Source: Arcobacter sp. CECT 8983 (GTDB lineage Bacteria; Campylobacterota; Campylobacteria; Campylobacterales; Arcobacteraceae). From it: 64,000 nt of DNA. Below the pieces are notes generated by a model that saw only the letters and a program-made list of their open reading frames with translations, ran no database searches and was not told the origin of the DNA. Below, one piece after another: positions 8,702-17,131 of this stretch (positions are counted from its first letter, which is position 1; each line of letters begins with the position of its first letter). The DNA is taken from NCBI RefSeq assembly GCF_004118855.1, contig NZ_PDKF01000008.1, forward strand, positions 1 through 64,000. The letters run 5' to 3'. The translations under genes and the position numbers were made by a program.

Positions 8702-9499
8702 TTAGGTTTTTTCTCCAATTAAAAATGATGCATATCCCACTACACTTTTGTTGTCTTTTGTTCTATCATAACTTGTACAATAATGTAAAAATTTAGTTAT
8801 ATAGTTATTTTTTATGGAACTTTCTATTATAGCTTTTACGCCAATTTTGCCACAAGCTTCACAGGGTTTATCAAGTAAAGTTATATCCTTATTTATTATA
8901 CCATTTAAGCAAATATTGTCAAGATGTTTTGCTTCTTCAAGCTTGTAAAAGTGACTTAAATCTGTACTTATTACTATTAAATTATTTTCTTTTTTTAAAA
9001 GTTCATCAATTAAAAAAGATAATTTCTTGAAATCTATCTTGCCATATACTATTTCTATTATTTTTGAATTTTGAAAATAGTTTTTTATAAAAGGAGCTTG
9101 TGTTTCAGTTGAGTGTTCAAAGTGGGCATCTTCATCAAATCCAAGAAAGTCAAATTTATTTTTTAACTGCTCAACTAGATTTAAATTGATTTTTATATTT
9201 CCCAAAGGGGTTTCATATTCACTTTTCGTTGCAATAGAAGCACCTTCTAAGTAGTGTCTATGAGAAGGACCAATAACAATTATATTTTCAAAGTTTTGTC
9301 TAGCTGCAATATTATATGCTAAGTTAGCAGTAAAGCCACTGTAGATATATCCAGCATGGGGAACAATAATAGCTTTTATATTCATATTTAAATCATTTTC
9401 TAATGTGAAACTTGAATTAAAGTGCTCTATATATTTTTTAATCTCTTCTTCTCTGTCTGGATAAAAACTTCCACTTACTACTGCTTTTCTAATATCCAT
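8702..9499 (-). CDS. amrB: MEMO1-family protein (AmmeMemoRadiSam protein B)
   Basis: The 265-residue product has the dioxygenase-like fold signature of MEMO. The expected metal-site residues are H48 (VPHAGYIYSG), H80 (GPSHRH), D180 and H183 (STDLSHFY) and C241 (HYCTSYD), which match the positions known from human MEMO1. Human MEMO1 binds iron or copper and affects iron homeostasis; the bacterial reaction is unknown. It overlaps the radical SAM gene by 11 bases, indicating translational coupling. All three parts of the AmmeMemoRadiSam set are present. Confidence 0.9.
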   Translation of the reverse strand: MDIRKAVVSGSFYPDREEEIKKYIEHFNSSFTLENDLNMNIKAIIVPHAGYIYSGFTANLAYNIAARQNFENIIVIGPSHRHYLEGASIATKSEYETPLGNIKINLNLVEQLKNKFDFLGFDEDAHFEHSTETQAPFIKNYFQNSKIIEIVYGKIDFKKLSFLIDELLKKENNLIVISTDLSHFYKLEEAKHLDNICLNGIINKDITLLDKPCEACGKIGVKAIIESSIKNNYITKFLHYCTSYDRTKDNKSVVGYASFLIGEKT

Positions 9500-10484
9500 A
9501 AAAGACTCCTTCTAGTTTTTTGTTGCACTTAGGACATAGGTCATTTTTTAGATTATACTTTTTTACATTAAAAAATTCCCTTGAAATAAGAAGTTCATTG
9601 CAGTTTGAACAGTAAGTATTATTTTCATATCCTACATTTCCAATATAAACATATTTTAATCCATACTTTTTTGCAATATCATAAGCTTCTTTTAACTTCT
9701 CAAAAGAAGTTCTAGGAAGGTTTAACTCTTTATAGTCAGGATGAAAAGCAGAAATATGCCAAACTGTATTTTCTCCAAGGTTTTCTTTAATGAACTTTAC
9801 AATTTTTGTTATCTCTTCTTTGGAATCATTTTTTGTTGGAACTAATAATGTTGTAATTTCAGTGTGAATATTATTTCTTCTTAATTGTATTAAATTTTCT
9901 AAAACTTGATTTAAATTTCCACCTAGACTTTTTTTATAATAGCTTTCACTAAAAGATTTCAAATCAACATTTATTGCGTCAATAATACCTTTCATATCGT
10001 TTATGACTTCTTTACTTTCAAAACCATTACTTACAAAAACTGATTTGATTCCAAACTTTTTAGCTTCAATTGCAATATCCTTCGCAAAGGGGTAGAAAAT
10101 AGTTGGTTCATTATAAGTATAAGAAATTGATTGACAATCCCTTTGTTTTGCTATATTTACCACTTCTTTTGGTGATATATATTTTGTTTTATCTATTTTC
10201 TTTTCTTGAGAAATACCATGATTTTGGCAAAAGTTACAATGGAAATTGCATCCTACAGTTCCTAAAGATAAAGACTTAGACATTGGAAGAAAATGATATA
10301 AAGGTTTCTTTTCAATGGGATCAATATTAAAAGCACTAATATGACCATAAACTAAACATTTAACTTCATTGTTAATATGTTTATTAACTCCACAAATACC
10401 TATTTGGCTATCTTTTAAATCACAATAATAAGAACAAAGTAAACATTTTAATTTGTCCTTATTAGATTTAATAAAATAGTCCAT
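9489..10484 (-). CDS. amrS: AmmeMemoRadiSam system radical SAM enzyme
   Basis: The 331-residue enzyme has the radical SAM cluster motif CNFHCNFC (C79, C83, C86) and downstream SAM-binding stretches. An N-terminal Cys group (C14, C17, C21, C31) and a C-terminal zinc-ribbon-like pair of CxxC motifs (YCSNC and LCPKC, near residues 294-322) point to additional metal sites. This is the AmrS family, related to pyruvate-formate-lyase activating enzymes, found with AMMECR1 and MEMO partners. Its substrate is unknown. It lies one base after the AMMECR1-type gene. Confidence 0.92.
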   Translation of the reverse strand: MDYFIKSNKDKLKCLLCSYYCDLKDSQIGICGVNKHINNEVKCLVYGHISAFNIDPIEKKPLYHFLPMSKSLSLGTVGCNFHCNFCQNHGISQEKKIDKTKYISPKEVVNIAKQRDCQSISYTYNEPTIFYPFAKDIAIEAKKFGIKSVFVSNGFESKEVINDMKGIIDAINVDLKSFSESYYKKSLGGNLNQVLENLIQLRRNNIHTEITTLLVPTKNDSKEEITKIVKFIKENLGENTVWHISAFHPDYKELNLPRTSFEKLKEAYDIAKKYGLKYVYIGNVGYENNTYCSNCNELLISREFFNVKKYNLKNDLCPKCNKKLEGVFYGY

Positions 10485-10485
10485 A

Positions 10486-11037
10486 TTAAGATTCTTTTAT
10501 TTTTTCTGCTTCATAGATTTGGATTTTTGGATAAGTAGGTAGATTTGTAGGATCTAGTCCTGCTTTTTTACAAAGTTGTGAGATAAAAGCTTCAAAAGTA
10601 GGAAGTTGTTCCCATACATGAGGGAGGAAAGTTGCTCTTTTCCCTCCTATTTCTAAAATAACTCCATGTTTATTTGGTATTAGTTTTTGTTTTAAGTCAT
10701 CTAAGTCTGTGTAGATTAGCTCTTGAGGTGGTGTTAATATAGAAATCTCAATTTCGATATTTTGAAACTCTTCATAGCTTAATCTATTAAACCTTAAGTC
10801 ATTGAACGCTGCTGCTTTTGCGTTGTGAATAATATCATCAAATAAGGTTTTATGAGCAACAAGTGAGCCAACACAACCTCTTAGCTTATTGTCAAGATTT
10901 ATTGTTACAAAGCTTGCAGCTAGTTCATTTAAAATTGGAAATTGAGTTTTTAAAGAAGTATCTAAATAAGTTGTTTCATCAAATTCGCTTTTGATAGAAT
11001 CTTTTGCTAACTTTAAAAGAACATCTTCTATTTGCAT
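10486..11037 (-). CDS. amrA: AMMECR1-domain protein (AmmeMemoRadiSam protein A)
   Basis: The 183-residue protein is an AMMECR1 domain, recognised by KLRGCVGSL near residues 51-59 and NDLRFNRLSYEEFQNIEIEIS, with the family-typical ISILTPP segment. The conserved LRGC(I/V)G loop is thought to be the functional site. The human paralogue is a disease gene of unknown biochemistry. It is the first of the three AmmeMemoRadiSam genes and follows hemH by nine bases in one operon. Confidence 0.92.
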   Translation of the reverse strand: MQIEDVLLKLAKDSIKSEFDETTYLDTSLKTQFPILNELAASFVTINLDNKLRGCVGSLVAHKTLFDDIIHNAKAAAFNDLRFNRLSYEEFQNIEIEISILTPPQELIYTDLDDLKQKLIPNKHGVILEIGGKRATFLPHVWEQLPTFEAFISQLCKKAGLDPTNLPTYPKIQIYEAEKIKES

Positions 11038-11046
11038 TTTTTGCTC

Positions 11047-11991
11047 CTAGTTTAATTTTGTAATATCTTTAATAGCTTCAATAAAAATATCATCATCATT
11101 TACACATTTGCAAACTCTGTAATCTTTTATTCCTATTTCGTCTGCTTCTTCTTTGTATTCAATACTTAATTCAAAATCAGTTTCTGAATTATCAACTATA
11201 AATGCAATAGGGTAGATTAATACATTATCATCTTTATATTTTTTTAGTTGATCATCTAATGATGGCTCTAACCATTTCATTGGCCCAACTTTTGATTGGT
11301 AAGCTAAAGAAATCGATTTAAATTTAATACCTTTTTCTTTTAGCTTTTCTGAAAGTATTTGTACATGATCATTAACTTGTTTTTCATAGGGATCTCCTGC
11401 ATCTACAATTTTTTGAGGTAGTCCATGTGCTGAAAAAATTAAGTTAAAATCTTCAGTTCTAGCATTTGAAACTTCTTTTGTAATAGAATTTATAATTACT
11501 TCATTATAAATGTCATTTTCATAAAATGGTTCAATAACTGTAAGGTTAAATTCATTTTTTGCTGCTTCTTCAAAATCTTCTAATGAAGATTTTGTAGTTG
11601 TAGTTGAATATTGGGGATATAAAGGTAATAATACTACATCTTTAATACCTTTTTCTTTTAATTGTTTAATACACTCACTTGCAAAAGGAGGAGTATATCT
11701 CATAACTTGGAAAGTTTCTACTTCTTGTAATTGTTTGTTTAATTTATTAACTAAATCTTCTGTAAGTGGGTTTAAAGGAGAAAATCCTCCAATTTCTTCA
11801 TAGTTTTCCCATGCTGAGTTTAATCTTGTTGTAACAATAAACTTTGCAATAAATGATCTAAGAAGATTACTTTTTACTGTTAATATATTTTTGTCATTGA
11901 ACATATTTGTTAAAAACATTTTTAGTTCATTTTTATTTCTTGCCCCACCCATATTTAAAAGTACTAATGCTTTTGTAGGAGTTTTGTTCAT
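11047..11991 (-). CDS. hemH: ferrochelatase HemH
   Basis: The 314-residue enzyme inserts ferrous iron into protoporphyrin IX, the last step of heme synthesis. Family marks are LLNMGG at the N-terminus, PLYPQYS near residue 125, the catalytic H189 in FSAHGLPQKIV, and E270 in DNSETDFELSIEY. It lies 5 bases after the ABC ATPase gene and just before the AmmeMemoRadiSam genes. An iron-handling enzyme therefore shares a transcript with a MEMO-type protein. Confidence 0.95.
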   Translation of the reverse strand: MNKTPTKALVLLNMGGARNKNELKMFLTNMFNDKNILTVKSNLLRSFIAKFIVTTRLNSAWENYEEIGGFSPLNPLTEDLVNKLNKQLQEVETFQVMRYTPPFASECIKQLKEKGIKDVVLLPLYPQYSTTTTKSSLEDFEEAAKNEFNLTVIEPFYENDIYNEVIINSITKEVSNARTEDFNLIFSAHGLPQKIVDAGDPYEKQVNDHVQILSEKLKEKGIKFKSISLAYQSKVGPMKWLEPSLDDQLKKYKDDNVLIYPIAFIVDNSETDFELSIEYKEEADEIGIKDYRVCKCVNDDDIFIEAIKDITKLN

Positions 11992-11996
11992 TTGTT

Positions 11997-12605
11997 TTAA
12001 TCCTTTTGTAATTCATTTAAATTAATTATTTTATCGCTGCTCCAGTTGGCAAGACTGTTATCGTGAGTAATTAGAAGCATACCACATTTATCTAAATTAT
12101 TTATTAATAATTTCATAACTTCAATGGCGACAATGTTGTCTAAAGCTGAGGTTGGTTCATCTACTAATAATAAATCAGGTTCCATGAGTAATGCTCTTAA
12201 AATAGAACATCGTTGAAGTTGTCCACCACTTAGTTCGTGAGGTTTTTTATTAATTAACTCTTTTGATAGATTTAATTTTTCTAAAAGATCTTGTATTTTT
12301 TCTTCTAAGTTGACAGGGTTAATTACATCTTTAATTTGTTCAATAATTTGAAATGATGGATGAAATGAGCTGTACGGATCTTGATAAATACAAGATACTC
12401 TTTTTGACTTTATTGAGCCTTGCAAAGGTTGCAAATTTTTACAAATTAGTTCAAATAAAGTACTTTTACCACTTCCACTTGCTCCTACAATAGAAATTAA
12501 TTCATTGTTTTTAACTTCCAAAGAGAAGTCTTTATATATTAAATTATCTTTTGTATAACCAAATGACAAGTTTTTTATAGATAATACAGCTTCTTTACTA
12601 TTCAT
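11997..12605 (-). CDS. orphan ABC transporter ATP-binding protein
   Basis: The 202-residue ATPase has Walker A GASGSGKST (near 37-45), Q loop IYQDPYSSFHPSF, signature LSGGQ, Walker B LLLVDEPTSALD and ITHD. The YQDPYSSF(H/N)P run resembles peptide/nickel (Opp/Nik) type ATPases. It is short for that group and no permease or binding protein is nearby. It is the first gene of the hemH operon. Its partner permease is probably encoded elsewhere; the substrate cannot be read from sequence. Confidence 0.8.
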   Translation of the reverse strand: MNSKEAVLSIKNLSFGYTKDNLIYKDFSLEVKNNELISIVGASGSGKSTLFELICKNLQPLQGSIKSKRVSCIYQDPYSSFHPSFQIIEQIKDVINPVNLEEKIQDLLEKLNLSKELINKKPHELSGGQLQRCSILRALLMEPDLLLVDEPTSALDNIVAIEVMKLLINNLDKCGMLLITHDNSLANWSSDKIINLNELQKD

Positions 12606-12660
12606 TTTATATCCTATTTTCAGAAGCTAACTATATAAAAAAAATCATTAAGATTTATTT

Positions 12661-13242
12661 TTATTGGATGATAATTTGATTTTTGTGAGTTACTTGAAAA
12701 GTAATGTCATGTTGGATTAGTAAATCTGTTACAAATACTAATGCTGCTGTAGGAATATTATCTGAAAGAAAAGAATCTCTATCTTTGCAATATTCAAATT
12801 TCAAATATGGATATTCTATTTGTACTTTCTTTTTTATTTTTTTTAAATTAAACTCTTTAGTTGATAAAAATTCGTTTTCACAAGTAAATTTTCTACTTAT
12901 GATTTTTGTTAGTTGATTTTGAGAAAGAGGTTTTATAATAATACTTTTTCTAAATTTATCTTTACAAAGTTCACAGTTTTTTTCTAAAGGACAATTATCT
13001 TTATCAGATAATAAAAATATTTTTTGGTGAGGGTTTGTTTCAATTATGGTATTTAATATTTTTTTCCCTATATCGTCATTATAGTCTATAAATATTTTAT
13101 CATAATAATGTTTATTGAAAAAGTATAACATATCATTGTAATTTGATGCTTTATTTACAATAATTTCAATAGGGTAAAGATTAATCATATTACAAAACTT
13201 TTCTAAGTCTTGTTTATTATTATCATAAATTAGAATTCTCAT
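12661..13242 (-). CDS. receiver-like protein of unknown function
   Basis: The 193-residue protein starts like a response-regulator receiver (MRILIYDNNKQDLEKFCNMI, with acidic D7 and a KIFIDYNDD segment where the phospho-acceptor would lie, then IFLLSDK and IIIKPLS). The receiver is imperfect: YDNN replaces the DD pair. A Cys cluster CPLEKNCELC sits near 107-116. The C-terminal about 60 residues match no domain I recognise. Start choice rests on the beta-1 strand at the N-terminus. No Shine-Dalgarno sequence precedes it. The adjacent hybrid kinase is transcribed in the same direction. Confidence 0.65.
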   Translation of the reverse strand: MRILIYDNNKQDLEKFCNMINLYPIEIIVNKASNYNDMLYFFNKHYYDKIFIDYNDDIGKKILNTIIETNPHQKIFLLSDKDNCPLEKNCELCKDKFRKSIIIKPLSQNQLTKIISRKFTCENEFLSTKEFNLKKIKKKVQIEYPYLKFEYCKDRDSFLSDNIPTAALVFVTDLLIQHDITFQVTHKNQIIIQ

Positions 13243-13244
13243 AC

Positions 13245-13280
13245 GGTATTGTACTAAAAAAGTGTCTCAAAAGTGTCTCA
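13245..13280 (-). promoter_or_regulatory. tandem 11-bp repeats and -10 box in front of the receiver-like gene
   Basis: On the minus strand TGAGACACTTT occurs twice in direct tandem (13280-13270 and 13269-13259), one helical turn apart, then TACAAT (13252-13247) ends only five bases before the ATG. The repeats overlap where a -35 box would be, as activator sites do. The -10 position predicts a transcript starting at or next to the start codon, that is a leaderless mRNA. Confidence 0.5.
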
Positions 13281-13312
13281 TTTTAATATAAAATATGTAA
13301 AAAATATATTTT

Positions 13313-15736
13313 TTATATATATCTTTTTATTGTGGAATATAGTTTCTTTATTTCAATAGGTTTTTTTAAGTGATCATTCATCCCACATTTATGTGATTTT
13401 TCAATATCTTCATCTTGACTATTGGCTGTAAGGGCTATAATAGGGATATCTTTGTTCTTTGTTCTTATTATTTTTGTAGTTTCATATCCATCTAAATCAG
13501 GCATTTGTATATCCATTAAAATTAAATCAATAGAAGAGGAGTTATTTATTTTTTTTATAGCATTTTTTCCTGTAGAAACAATTTCTAAGTTGGCTTTTGT
13601 TCCTTTAAGTATTCCTTCTATGATTTGTTGATTCAATTTATTATCTTCTACAAGAAGTATTGTTTTATTTGAGAAATCTGGTTTTACATTTATTTTTATT
13701 TTTTCATCTTTTTTTGAGTAAGCTTTTAGTTCAAGTTTTACAAAAAAAGTACTTCCTTTGTTTTTTTGTGATTTTACCCAAATTTTACCATTCATTAATT
13801 GTACTAAATCTTTTGATATTGCAAGTCCTAATCCTGTACCTTCATACTTCTTAGAAGTGCTTAAATCACCTTGAGAAAAAGATTCAAATATAGTTTTTTC
13901 TTCATATTTATCAAGTCCTATACCAGTATCTTCTATTTCAATATATAATATATCTTCTTCTTTTTGTTCAATTTTTAATCTAATATAACCTTTTTGGGTA
14001 AATTTTACTGCATTGTGTAAAATATTAGTAAAAACTTGAGAAACTCTTAATTTATCACCAAAATAGTATTCACTTAAGTTTTCATCATACTCTAAAATAA
14101 ATTCTAAATCCTTTTCTTCTAAATCAATATCAATGTAATCAATACAATCACTAATTACTTCTCTTAATTTAAAAGGAGCATTATGAAACTCTATTTTACC
14201 TGCTTCAATTTTTGAAAAATCTAAAATATCATTGATAATTCTAAGTAAAGAATTAGCACTTTTATCAATTTTTTCAATATATTCTTTTTGATCTTTTTTA
14301 AGTTCAGTCTCTAATACAAGATGACTCATTCCAATAATTGAGTTCATAGGAGTTCTAATTTCATGACTCATATTTGCTAAAAAATTAGCTTTTGCTTTTG
14401 TTGCTTTATAAGCTTTATTTCTCTCTTTTTGCAATTGCCTATTTAAAAGAGTAAGTTTTCTATTCCAATACAGAGTAATTAGAATAATAAATAAAGAGAT
14501 AATTGAAAGTTGCCAAACTAAAGTATAATCTGTTTTGATTTGATAATTAATTTTAACCCATTTATTAAATATTTCTTCTTTGATTTCTTTTGTTAATACT
14601 GTTAAAGCTTTTTCAAAAATAGTATTTAAAATAGGAAGATCTTTTCTAGTAGCAATAGAAAGATTCATCTCTCCGTTTAGTTTTCCAGATACAGCAATTG
14701 AACCTATGAAATTTTTTTGAATAATATGGTTAATTACAATTGAGTTATCAATAAAACCGAATATCTCTTTTTTTTCAACTTTATTTAATCCCTCTTCAAC
14801 AGAATCAACTTCGATAATATTAACATTTGGATAACTTTGTTTTAATACTTTAAATAAATAGTGCCCTCTTAGGACAGCAAAGGTTTTATCTTTAACTTGT
14901 GCAATATTATCAAAAAAAGGTACATTTACTTTCGTTGCAACTACAATATTTAATTTAATAAATGAACTTGTAAAGTTTAAGTAAGCTTGTTTATCTTTTG
15001 AAGGAAAGGCTAAAGGTAATATATCACAACGTTTATTTTTAATTTTTTCTAAAGACTCTAACCACGTGTTTGTATGTACTAATTTTGTTTCAATATTAAG
15101 TTGATTTGTAAGTATTTTTAAAATATCAGAAGATATACCTATATATTTACCATCTTCAATCTTTTCAAAAGGTTCCCAATTAGGTGAAACACAAATTTTT
15201 AAAATACTATTTTGCTTTAAAAACTCATTTTCTTCTTTGGAAAATTCAATTCTCTTTTTATAGTAAGCATTGTCTTTAAAATATATTGTTAATTTTCCTA
15301 ATTTATTATATGTGTACTCTTTTTTTTCAATAATATCTTTTTTTATTGAGTCATAAAGTTTATATTTTTCAGGAAGCTTTTTAGTAAATTTAATTTTATT
15401 ATTTTCATCTCTATAAGCAGTTACAAGAGTTTCATTTAAATAAATATCTTTTATTTCAATTGCTTCTATAAAGTTATTTTGGAAATCTAACTCTATTTTA
15501 TCTTTAAGTCCTTCAATTGCAAAGTTTGAAAGATAAATAACACTAGATTTTGCAATTATTTTTGCTGTTTTATCTATATCTTGTGAAGTATTTATTATAG
15601 TTTCATATTTTTCAGGTGCATTTTTTGTTTCCAAAAAATACTTTTTTATAGTAAATTCTCCAAATAAGTAAATTAGTACTATAAGTAAAGCAGGAACAAA
15701 AGTATAAGAAAACCTTTTTAAACTTCTTTTTTTCAC
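13313..15736 (-). CDS. hybrid sensor histidine kinase with a periplasmic solute-binding (SBP_bac_3) domain
   Basis: The 807-residue protein has an N-terminal membrane segment, a family-3 periplasmic solute-binding domain at about 180-405 (LKICVSPNWEPFEKIEDGKYIGISSDI), a second membrane segment near 410-430, a HisKA domain with H458 in NMSHEIRTPMNS, a HATPase with DTGIGL and GTGLGLAIS, and a receiver with D742 in LILMDIQMPDLDG. All catalytic motifs are intact. It follows a free-standing SBP_bac_3 protein by 7 bases, so both probably sense the same class of small ligand, such as an amino acid. No output protein is obvious. Confidence 0.9.
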   Translation of the reverse strand: MKKRSLKRFSYTFVPALLIVLIYLFGEFTIKKYFLETKNAPEKYETIINTSQDIDKTAKIIAKSSVIYLSNFAIEGLKDKIELDFQNNFIEAIEIKDIYLNETLVTAYRDENNKIKFTKKLPEKYKLYDSIKKDIIEKKEYTYNKLGKLTIYFKDNAYYKKRIEFSKEENEFLKQNSILKICVSPNWEPFEKIEDGKYIGISSDILKILTNQLNIETKLVHTNTWLESLEKIKNKRCDILPLAFPSKDKQAYLNFTSSFIKLNIVVATKVNVPFFDNIAQVKDKTFAVLRGHYLFKVLKQSYPNVNIIEVDSVEEGLNKVEKKEIFGFIDNSIVINHIIQKNFIGSIAVSGKLNGEMNLSIATRKDLPILNTIFEKALTVLTKEIKEEIFNKWVKINYQIKTDYTLVWQLSIISLFIILITLYWNRKLTLLNRQLQKERNKAYKATKAKANFLANMSHEIRTPMNSIIGMSHLVLETELKKDQKEYIEKIDKSANSLLRIINDILDFSKIEAGKIEFHNAPFKLREVISDCIDYIDIDLEEKDLEFILEYDENLSEYYFGDKLRVSQVFTNILHNAVKFTQKGYIRLKIEQKEEDILYIEIEDTGIGLDKYEEKTIFESFSQGDLSTSKKYEGTGLGLAISKDLVQLMNGKIWVKSQKNKGSTFFVKLELKAYSKKDEKIKINVKPDFSNKTILLVEDNKLNQQIIEGILKGTKANLEIVSTGKNAIKKINNSSSIDLILMDIQMPDLDGYETTKIIRTKNKDIPIIALTANSQDEDIEKSHKCGMNDHLKKPIEIKKLYSTIKRYI

Positions 15737-15743
15737 AATGTAT

Positions 15744-16460
15744 TTAATATCTTTCTAAAATTTTATCATAAGTGCCATCAGCTTTTATTTCTTCAAAAGC
15801 TGATTTCCAATCCTTTATTATATCATCACTTGTGTCTTTATTGAAAGCAATATATAATTTTGATTCAAAGAAAGCTTCCATTTTTACTGGAAGAATTTTT
15901 TTATCTAAATCTTTTTGTTTAAGATTATAAATAAAAGTCACTTCATCTGCAGGTAGAAGGTCAGTTTTATTTTCTAGCAACTTATTTAGTCTATTGTTAG
16001 CTAATGTATTTATATCAAGATTTTTAAACCCAAGCATTTTAAGTGTGTCAAATGTAATAGTATCACCTTCAACAATAATTGAATCTACTTTTTTTGCATC
16101 TTCAAGAGTTTTTATATCTAAATCTTTTCTTGATGCATTTTTAAAAAATCTTACTTTAATTGAAGCAATAGGACCTATCCATTTAAAAAGTTTTTCTCTC
16201 TCTTTTGATTTTGAAGTAAGAAATAGGGCATAACCTTTTTTTCTTAGGGTTATATTATATGCTCTTTTCCAAGGGAAGAGTTTTATCTCTTTTTTATTTC
16301 CTAATCTTTTTTGTATCTCTTTTATTAAGTCTATGCTAATTCCAGATAATCCATTTTTATTTTCTATTTGATAAGGAGCCCATGACTCAGTAAGAGGCTG
16401 TATTTGATCACTTGAAAACAAAATATTTATAAATAATAAAAGTATAAATAAAGTTTTCAT
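15744..16460 (-). CDS. periplasmic solute-binding protein, SBP_bac_3 family
   Basis: I place the start at the ATG at 16460 because it begins a normal signal peptide (MKTLFILLLFINILFSSDQ) and follows an AGAGAG ribosome site; the frame stays open a further 45 codons upstream but that part looks non-coding. The 238-residue product contains SWAPYQIENKNGLSGISIDLIKEI, the usual start of this family. No ABC permease is adjacent. It precedes the SBP-containing hybrid kinase and may act as its ligand-presenting partner. Its promoter region is shared with the divergent iron operon and has two Fur-type sites. Confidence 0.85.
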   Translation of the reverse strand: MKTLFILLLFINILFSSDQIQPLTESWAPYQIENKNGLSGISIDLIKEIQKRLGNKKEIKLFPWKRAYNITLRKKGYALFLTSKSKEREKLFKWIGPIASIKVRFFKNASRKDLDIKTLEDAKKVDSIIVEGDTITFDTLKMLGFKNLDINTLANNRLNKLLENKTDLLPADEVTFIYNLKQKDLDKKILPVKMEAFFESKLYIAFNKDTSDDIIKDWKSAFEEIKADGTYDKILERY

Positions 16461-16527
16461 AACTCTCTCTTTTTTTATAAATTTTTTAATTATATAAAAA
16501 AAGTAATAAAAGTATTCTAATATTTTA

Positions 16528-16542
16528 TGATAATGGTTATCA
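16528..16542. promoter_or_regulatory. Fur box (7-1-7 type)
   Basis: TGATAATGGTTATCA is a 15-base site of the 7-1-7 form with perfect 6-base inverted ends. It lies between the solute-binding protein gene and the DUF2325 gene, so it could control both directions. Confidence 0.75.
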
Positions 16543-16579
16543 ATATAATAAAACTTTAAGTTTTCTACTGTTACTATAC

Positions 16580-16594
16580 TGATATTCATTATCA
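16580..16594. promoter_or_regulatory. second Fur box (7-1-7 type)
   Basis: TGATATTCATTATCA has TGATA/TATCA inverted ends and the same 7-1-7 form. It is 16 bases before the DUF2325 start and would cover the promoter or start of transcription of the plus-strand operon. Confidence 0.72.
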
Positions 16595-16610
16595 TTTAAA
16601 GGATAGAGAG

Positions 16611-16913
16611 ATGTCAGTTTTAATTATCGGTGGAGACAAAATTGATACTATAAAAAGTATTTTAGATCAGTTGGGAAGTTTTTCAGTTACGCATTGGGAT
16701 ACAAGAAAAAAATCAAGTGCTTGTAGAAAAGATATTCCTCAAAATACAGATTATGTATTAATGTTAACAGATTTTGTAAATCATAATGCAATGTACAAAT
16801 ATAGAAAGGAAGCAAAAAAGAAAAATATTCCAGTTATTTGTACAAAAAGAAGTGCTAGTTCAGTGTATTGTGAGGTTTGTAAGTTTTTAAATATAAAAAA
16901 ATGTGAGGCATAG
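16611..16913 (+). CDS. DUF2325-family small protein
   Basis: The 100-residue product resembles the DUF2325 family: a Rossmann-like start (MSVLIIGGDKIDTIKSIL), then YVLMLTDFVNHNAMYKYRKEAKKKNIPVICTKRS. A C-terminal CEVCKFLNIKKC adds three cysteines (CxxC plus one), a possible metal or redox site. Function is unknown. It is the first gene of a tight five-gene set ending in flavodoxin, behind two Fur boxes, so it is probably made when iron is scarce. A GGATAGAGAG ribosome site precedes it. Confidence 0.75.
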   Translation: MSVLIIGGDKIDTIKSILDQLGSFSVTHWDTRKKSSACRKDIPQNTDYVLMLTDFVNHNAMYKYRKEAKKKNIPVICTKRSASSVYCEVCKFLNIKKCEA

Positions 16914-17114
16914 ATGAGCGAATTAGTTATCAATGAACTTAATGGTTTTAAAAACTATAAGTATGAATCAACAACAAGTAGAGTAGTAAACTTAAAAAAT
17001 ATATCTGATGCAGATTTAGATGAATTTTTAGCTATTACAAATATATTAGATAGAAATTACATTAAATATAAGTTTACTACAAATATAGACATTAGAATTT
17101 TAGGTAAAAAGTAA
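16914..17114 (+). CDS. 66-residue protein of unknown function in Fur-boxed operon
   Basis: The start codon follows the stop codon of the DUF2325 gene without a gap, so the two should be co-translated. The 66-residue product has no membrane segment and no cysteine. SDADLDEFLAITNILDRNYIKYKF suggests a mixed helix and strand domain. I recognise no family. Its inclusion in the operon that ends in flavodoxin points to iron-limited growth. Confidence 0.7.
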   Translation: MSELVINELNGFKNYKYESTTSRVVNLKNISDADLDEFLAITNILDRNYIKYKFTTNIDIRILGKK

Positions 17115-17131
17115 AAAATAAAAGGGAAAAA

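Noticed and set aside
12661-15736. Classical two-component pair of the hybrid kinase and the receiver-like protein
   Set aside because: The receiver-like protein lacks the normal acidic pocket and any DNA-binding domain, and has its own promoter, so a simple kinase-regulator pair is not supported.
15744-16595. Longer start (16595) for the solute-binding protein
   Set aside because: The extra 45 residues run across the Fur boxes and promoter and would hide the signal peptide; the ATG at 16460 has a ribosome site.
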